From: Eudorina sp. 2006-703-Eu-15
Taxonomy: Eukaryota; Chlorophyta; Chlorophyceae; Chlamydomonadales; Volvocaceae
Direction: 5' to 3'
NCBI GenBank assembly: GCA_003117195.1
Contig: BDSI01000145.1
Coordinates: 232,122 to 296,121 of the forward strand
DNA: 64,000 bases
Part shown: positions 59,497-64,000 of the stretch, piece after piece
How positions within the stretch are numbered: position 1 is the first letter of the stretch
Layout: each line of letters opens with the position of its first letter
Notes under the pieces: generated by a model
The model's input: only the letters and a program-made list of their open reading frames with translations
Database searches by the model: none
Told to the model about the DNA's origin: nothing
Position numbers and translations under genes: made by a program

Positions 59497-62400
59497 CTAC
59501 ACTGGCCACTGGCAAGTGTCAGACCAGCAATCCGACCAGCCGCGCGACAGGGTGGGCCGAGAACCACATCGCACACCTGCTTGCCGTGTCCCCACACACG
59601 ACCCCCCGGCTCGGAGGCAACCAAGCCCCGCGGCAGGCCGCCGCCAAGCCTCTTGGCCGCCCGCGCCTACCAGGGACGTGTTATTGCTACACTGGCCACT
59701 GGCAAGTGTCAGACCAGCAATCCGACCAGCCGCGGCGACAGGGTGGGCCGAGAACCACATCACACACCTGCTTGCCGTGTCCCCACACACGACCCCCCGG
59801 CTCGGAGGCAACCAAGCCCCGCGGCAGGCCGCCGCCAAGCCTCTTGGCCGCCCGCGCCCTACCAGGGACGTGTTATTGCTACACTGGCCACTGGCAAGTG
59901 TCAGACCAGCAATCCGACCAGCCGCGGCGACAGGGTGGGCCGAGAACCACATCACACACCTGCTTGCCGTGTCCCCACACACGACCCCCCGGCTCGGAGG
60001 CAACCAAGCCCCGCGGCAGGCCGCCGCCAAGCCTCATGGCCGCCCGCGCCCTACCAGGGACGTGTTATTGCTACACTGGCCACTGGCAAGTGTCAGACCA
60101 GCAATCCGACCAGCCGCGGCGACAGGGTGGGCGAGAACCACATCACACACCTGCTTGCCGTGTCCCCACACACGACCCCCCGGCTCGGAGGCAACCAAGC
60201 CCCGCGGCAGGCCGCCGCCAAGCCTCATGGCCGCCCGCGCCCTACCAGGGACGTGTTATTGCTACACTGGCCACTGGCAAGTGTCAGACCAGCAATCCGA
60301 CCAGCCGCGGCGACAGGGTGGGCCGAGAACCACATCACACACCTGCTTGCCGTGTCCCCACACACGACCCCCCGGCTCGGAGGCAACCAAGCCCGCGGCA
60401 GGCCGCCGCCAAGCCTCATGGCCGCCGCGCCCTACCAGGGACGTGTTATTGCTACACTGGCCACTGGCAAGTGTCAGACCAGCAATCCGACCAGCCGCGG
60501 CGACAGGGTGGGCCGAGAACCACATCGCACACCTGCTTGCCGTGTCCCCACACACGACCCCCCGGCTCGGAGGCAACCAAGCCCGCGGCAGGCCGCGCCA
60601 AGCCTCATGGCCGCCCGCGCCCTACAGGGACGTGTTATTGCTACACTGGCCACTGGCAAGTGTCAGACCAGCAATCCGACCAGCCGCGGCGACAGGGTGG
60701 GCCGAGAACCACATCGCACACCTGCTTGCCGTGTCCCCACACACGACCCCCGGCTCGGAGGCAACCAAGCCCCGCGGCAGGCCGCCGCCAAGCCTCATGG
60801 CCGCCCGCGCCCTACAGGGACGTGTTATTGCTACACTGGCCACTGGCAAGTGTCAGACCAGCAATCCGACCAGCCGCGGCGACAGGGTGGGCCGAGAACC
60901 ACATCACACACCTGCTTGCCGTGTCCCCACACACGACCGCCCGGCTCGGAGGCAACCAAGCCCCGCGGCAGGCCGCCGCCAAGCCTCATGGCCGCCCGCG
61001 CCTACCAGGGACGTGTTATTGCTACACTGGCCACTGCAAGTGTCAGACCAGCAATCCGACCAGCCGCGGCGACAGGTGGGCCGAGAACCACATCACACAC
61101 CTGCTTGCCGTGTCCCCACACACGACCCCCGGCTCGGAGGCAACCAAGCCCCGCGCAGGCCGCCGCCAAGCCTCATGCCGCCCGCGCCCTACCAGGGACG
61201 TGTTATTGCTACACTGGCCACTGGCAAGTGTCAGACCAGCAATCCGACCAGCCGCGCGACAGGGTGGGCCGAGAACCACATCACACACTGCTTGCCGTGT
61301 CCCCACACACGACCCCCGGCTCGGAGGCAACCAAGCCCGCGGCAGGCCGCCGCCAAGCCTCATGGCCGCCCGCGCCCTACAGGGACGTGTTATTGCTACA
61401 CTGGCCACTGGCAAGTGTCAGACCAGCAATCCGACCAGCCCGCGGCGACAGGGTGGGCGAGAACCACATCGCACACCTGCTTGCGTGTCCCCACACACGA
61501 CCCCCCCGGCTCGGAGGCAACCAAGCCCGCGGCAGGCCGCCGCCAAGCCTCATGGCCGCCCGCGCCCTACCAGGGACGTGTTATTGCTACACTGGCCACT
61601 GGCAAGTGTCAGACCAGCAATCCGACCAGCCGCGGCGACAGGGTGGGCGAGAACCACATCACACACCTGCTTGCCGTGTCCCCACACACGACCCCCCGGC
61701 TCGGAGGCAACCAAGCCCGCGGCAGGCCGCCGCCAAGCCTCATGGCGCCCGCGCCCTACCAGGGACGTGTTATTGCTACACTGGCCACTGGCAAGTGTCA
61801 GACCAGCAATCCGACAGCCGCGGCGACAGGGTGGCCGAGAACCACATCGCACACCTGCTTGCCGTGTCCCCACACACGACCCCCCGGCTCGGAGGCAACC
61901 AAGCCCCGCGGCAGGCCGCCGCCAAGCCTCATGGCCGCCCGCGCCCTACCAGGGACGTGTTATTGCTACACTGGCCACTGGCAAGTGTCAGACCAGCAAT
62001 CCGACCAGCCGCGGCGACAGGGTGGCGAGAACCACATCACACACTGCTTTGCCGTGTCCCCACACACGACCCCCGGCTCGGAGGCAACCAAGCCCCGGGC
62101 AGGCCGCCGCCAAGCCTCATGCGCCGCGCCCTACCAGGGACGTGTTATTGCTACACTGGCCACTGGCAAGTGTCAGACCAGCAATCCGACAGCGCGGCGA
62201 CAGGGTGGGCGAGAACCACATCACACACCTGCTTGCCGTGTCCCCACACACGACCCCCCGGCTCGGAGGCAACCAAGCCCCGCGGCAGGCCGCCGCCAAG
62301 CCTCATGGCCGCCCGCGCCCTACCAGGGACGTGTTATTGCTACACTGGCCACTGGCAAGTGTCAGACCAGCAATCCGACCAGCCGCGGCGACAGGGTGGC

Positions 62401-64000
62401 CGAGAACCACATCGCACACCTGCTTGCGTGTCCCACACACGACCCCCCGGCTCGGAGGCAACCAAGCCCGCGGCAGGCCGCGCCAAGCCTCATGGCCGCC
62501 CGCGCCCTACCAGGGACGTGTTATTGCTACACTGGCCACTGGCAAGTGTCAGACCAGCAATCGACCAGCCGCGGCGACAGGGTGGGCCGAGAACCACATC
62601 ACACACCTGCTTGCCGTGTCCCCACACACGACCCCCCGGCTCGGAGGCAACCAAGCCCGCGGCAGGCGCCGCCAAGCCTCATGGCCGCCGCGCCCTACCA
62701 GGACGTGTTATTGCTACACTGGCACTGGCAAGTGTCAGACAGCAATCGACCAGCCGCGGCGACAGGGTGGGCCGAGAACCACATCGCACACCTGCTTGCC
62801 GTGTCCCCACACACGACCCCCGGCTCGGAGGCAACCAAGCCCGCGCAGGCCGCCGCCAAGCCTCATGGCCCGCCGCGCCCTACAGGGACGTGTTATTGCT
62901 ACACTGGCACTGGCAAGTGTCAGACCAGCAATCCGACCAGCCGCGGCGACAGGGTGGGCGAGAACACATCGCACACCTGCTTGCCGTGTCCCACACACGA
63001 CCCCCGGCTCGGAGGCAACCAAGCCCGCGCGCAGGCCGCCGCCAAGCCTCATGGCGCCCGCGCCCTACCAAGGGACGTGTTATTGCTACACTGGCCACTG
63101 GCAAGTGTCAGACCAGCAATCCGACCAGCGCGGCGACAGGGTGGGCCGAGAACCACATCACACACTGCTTGCCGTGTCCCACACACGACCCCCGGCTCGG
63201 AGGCAACCAAGCCCGCGGCAGCCGCCGCCAAGCCTCATGGCGCCCGCGCCCTACCAGGGACGTGTTATTGCTACACTGGCCACTGGCAAGTGTCAGACCA
63301 GCAATTCCGACCAGCCGCGGCGACAGGGTGGCCGAGAACCACATCACACACCTGCTTGCCGTGTCCCCACACACGACCCCCGGCTCGGAGGCAACAAGCC
63401 CCGCGGCAGGCCGCGCAAGCCTCAGCCGCCCGCGCCCTACCAGGACGTGTTATTGCTACACTGGCCACTGGCAAGGTCAGACCAGCAATCCGACCAGCCG
63501 CGGCGACAGGGGGGCCGAGAACCACATCGCACACCTGCTTGCCGTGTCCCCACACACGACCCCCGGTCGGAGGCAACCAAGCCCCGCGGCAGGCCGCCGC
63601 CAAGCCTCATGGCCGCCGCGCCCTACCAGGGACGTGTTATTGCTACACTGGCCACTGGCAAGTGTCAGACCAGCAATCCGACCAGCCGCGGCGACAGGGT
63701 GGCGCGAGAACCACATCACACACCTGCTTGCCGTGTCCCACACACGACCCCCGGCTCGGAGGCAACCAAGCCCGCGGCAGGCCGCCGCCAAGCCTCATGG
63801 CCGCCCGCGCCCTACCAGGGACGTGTTATTGCTACACTGGCCACTGGCAAGTGTCAGACCAGCAATCCGACCAGCCGCGGCGACAGGGTGGCGAGAAACA
63901 CATCGCACACCTGCTTGCCGTGTCCCCACACACGACCCCCCGGCTCGGAGGCAACCAAGCCCCGCGGCAGGCCGCGCCAACCTCATGGCCGCCCGCGCCC
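59497..64000. repeat. ~191-bp satellite array, about 24 copies, running off the window
   Basis: Head-to-tail units start with CTACACTGGCCACTGGCAAG at 59497, 59687, 59879, 60071 and 60262 and continue at 190-192-bp spacing to the window end. Each unit contains CCGACCAGCCGCGGCGACAG, GCTTGCCGTGTCCCCACACA, GGCTCGGAGGCAACCAAGCC and CTACCAGGGACGTGTTATTG. Copies are almost identical apart from single-base deletions, mostly in C, G or CG runs, and one alternating site (CACATCGCAC or CACATCACAC). There is no coding capacity; the open minus-strand frames are periodic artefacts. High identity implies recent homogenisation. The unit length is close to a nucleosome repeat. Genomic position (centromeric, subtelomeric or interstitial) cannot be told from this window. 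Confidence 0.97.

Noticed and set aside
59497..64000. Series of minus-strand frames reading ..GRIAGLTLASGQCSNNTS..
   Set aside because: Periodic translation of the satellite; frames start and stop with indels between copies and have no independent support.
59497..64000. CRISPR-like array
   Set aside because: The whole unit repeats with no unique spacers; a eukaryotic satellite fits and a CRISPR does not.

Overview
The window looks like nuclear DNA from a volvocine or chlamydomonad green alga. The evidence is very GC-rich coding sequence, many short exons with GTGAGT/GTGGGT-type donors, long repeat-filled introns, poly-Ala/Gly/Ser tracts in a giant PAS-cyclase, a pherophorin, and a hydroxyproline-rich (PPSP) glyoxal oxidase. 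Pherophorins and HRGP-fused radical copper oxidases are characteristic of the Chlamydomonas/Volvox extracellular matrix. All exon structures here were built by hand from splice dinucleotides, reading phase and family similarity; no search was run.

Layout. (1) 112-2664, minus: 5' part of an ammonium transporter, cut by the left window edge. (2) 5259-7160, minus: a small DUF2177-type membrane protein of about 138 aa whose single large intron is filled with minisatellites. (3) 10962-27027, minus: a giant PAS-containing class III nucleotide cyclase of roughly 2,850 aa in about 18 exons. (4) 29762-34140, minus: a complete 8-exon pherophorin of 333 aa. (5) 34141-47737: 13.6 kb without a recognisable gene, AT-richer, made of transposon remnants, including a 3-kb foldback element with ~1-kb inverted arms. 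(6) 47738-53084, plus: a secreted glyoxal oxidase with a ~460-residue proline-rich domain, 5 exons, carrying an apparent 4-bp frameshift. (7) 53085-59496: non-coding, with a ~770-bp (TATGTG)n tract. (8) 59497-64000: a ~191-bp satellite array of about 24 copies that runs off the right edge.

How the genes relate. The pherophorin and the glyoxal oxidase diverge from the transposon-rich spacer and both encode secreted extracellular-matrix products. The ammonium transporter and DUF2177 protein are membrane proteins. The cyclase is a probable cytosolic signalling enzyme with altered catalytic residues. No operon-like organisation is expected or seen. The most notable observations are the non-canonical cyclase active site, the frameshift and the triplicated 5' splice site in the glyoxal oxidase gene, the foldback element, and the satellite array.
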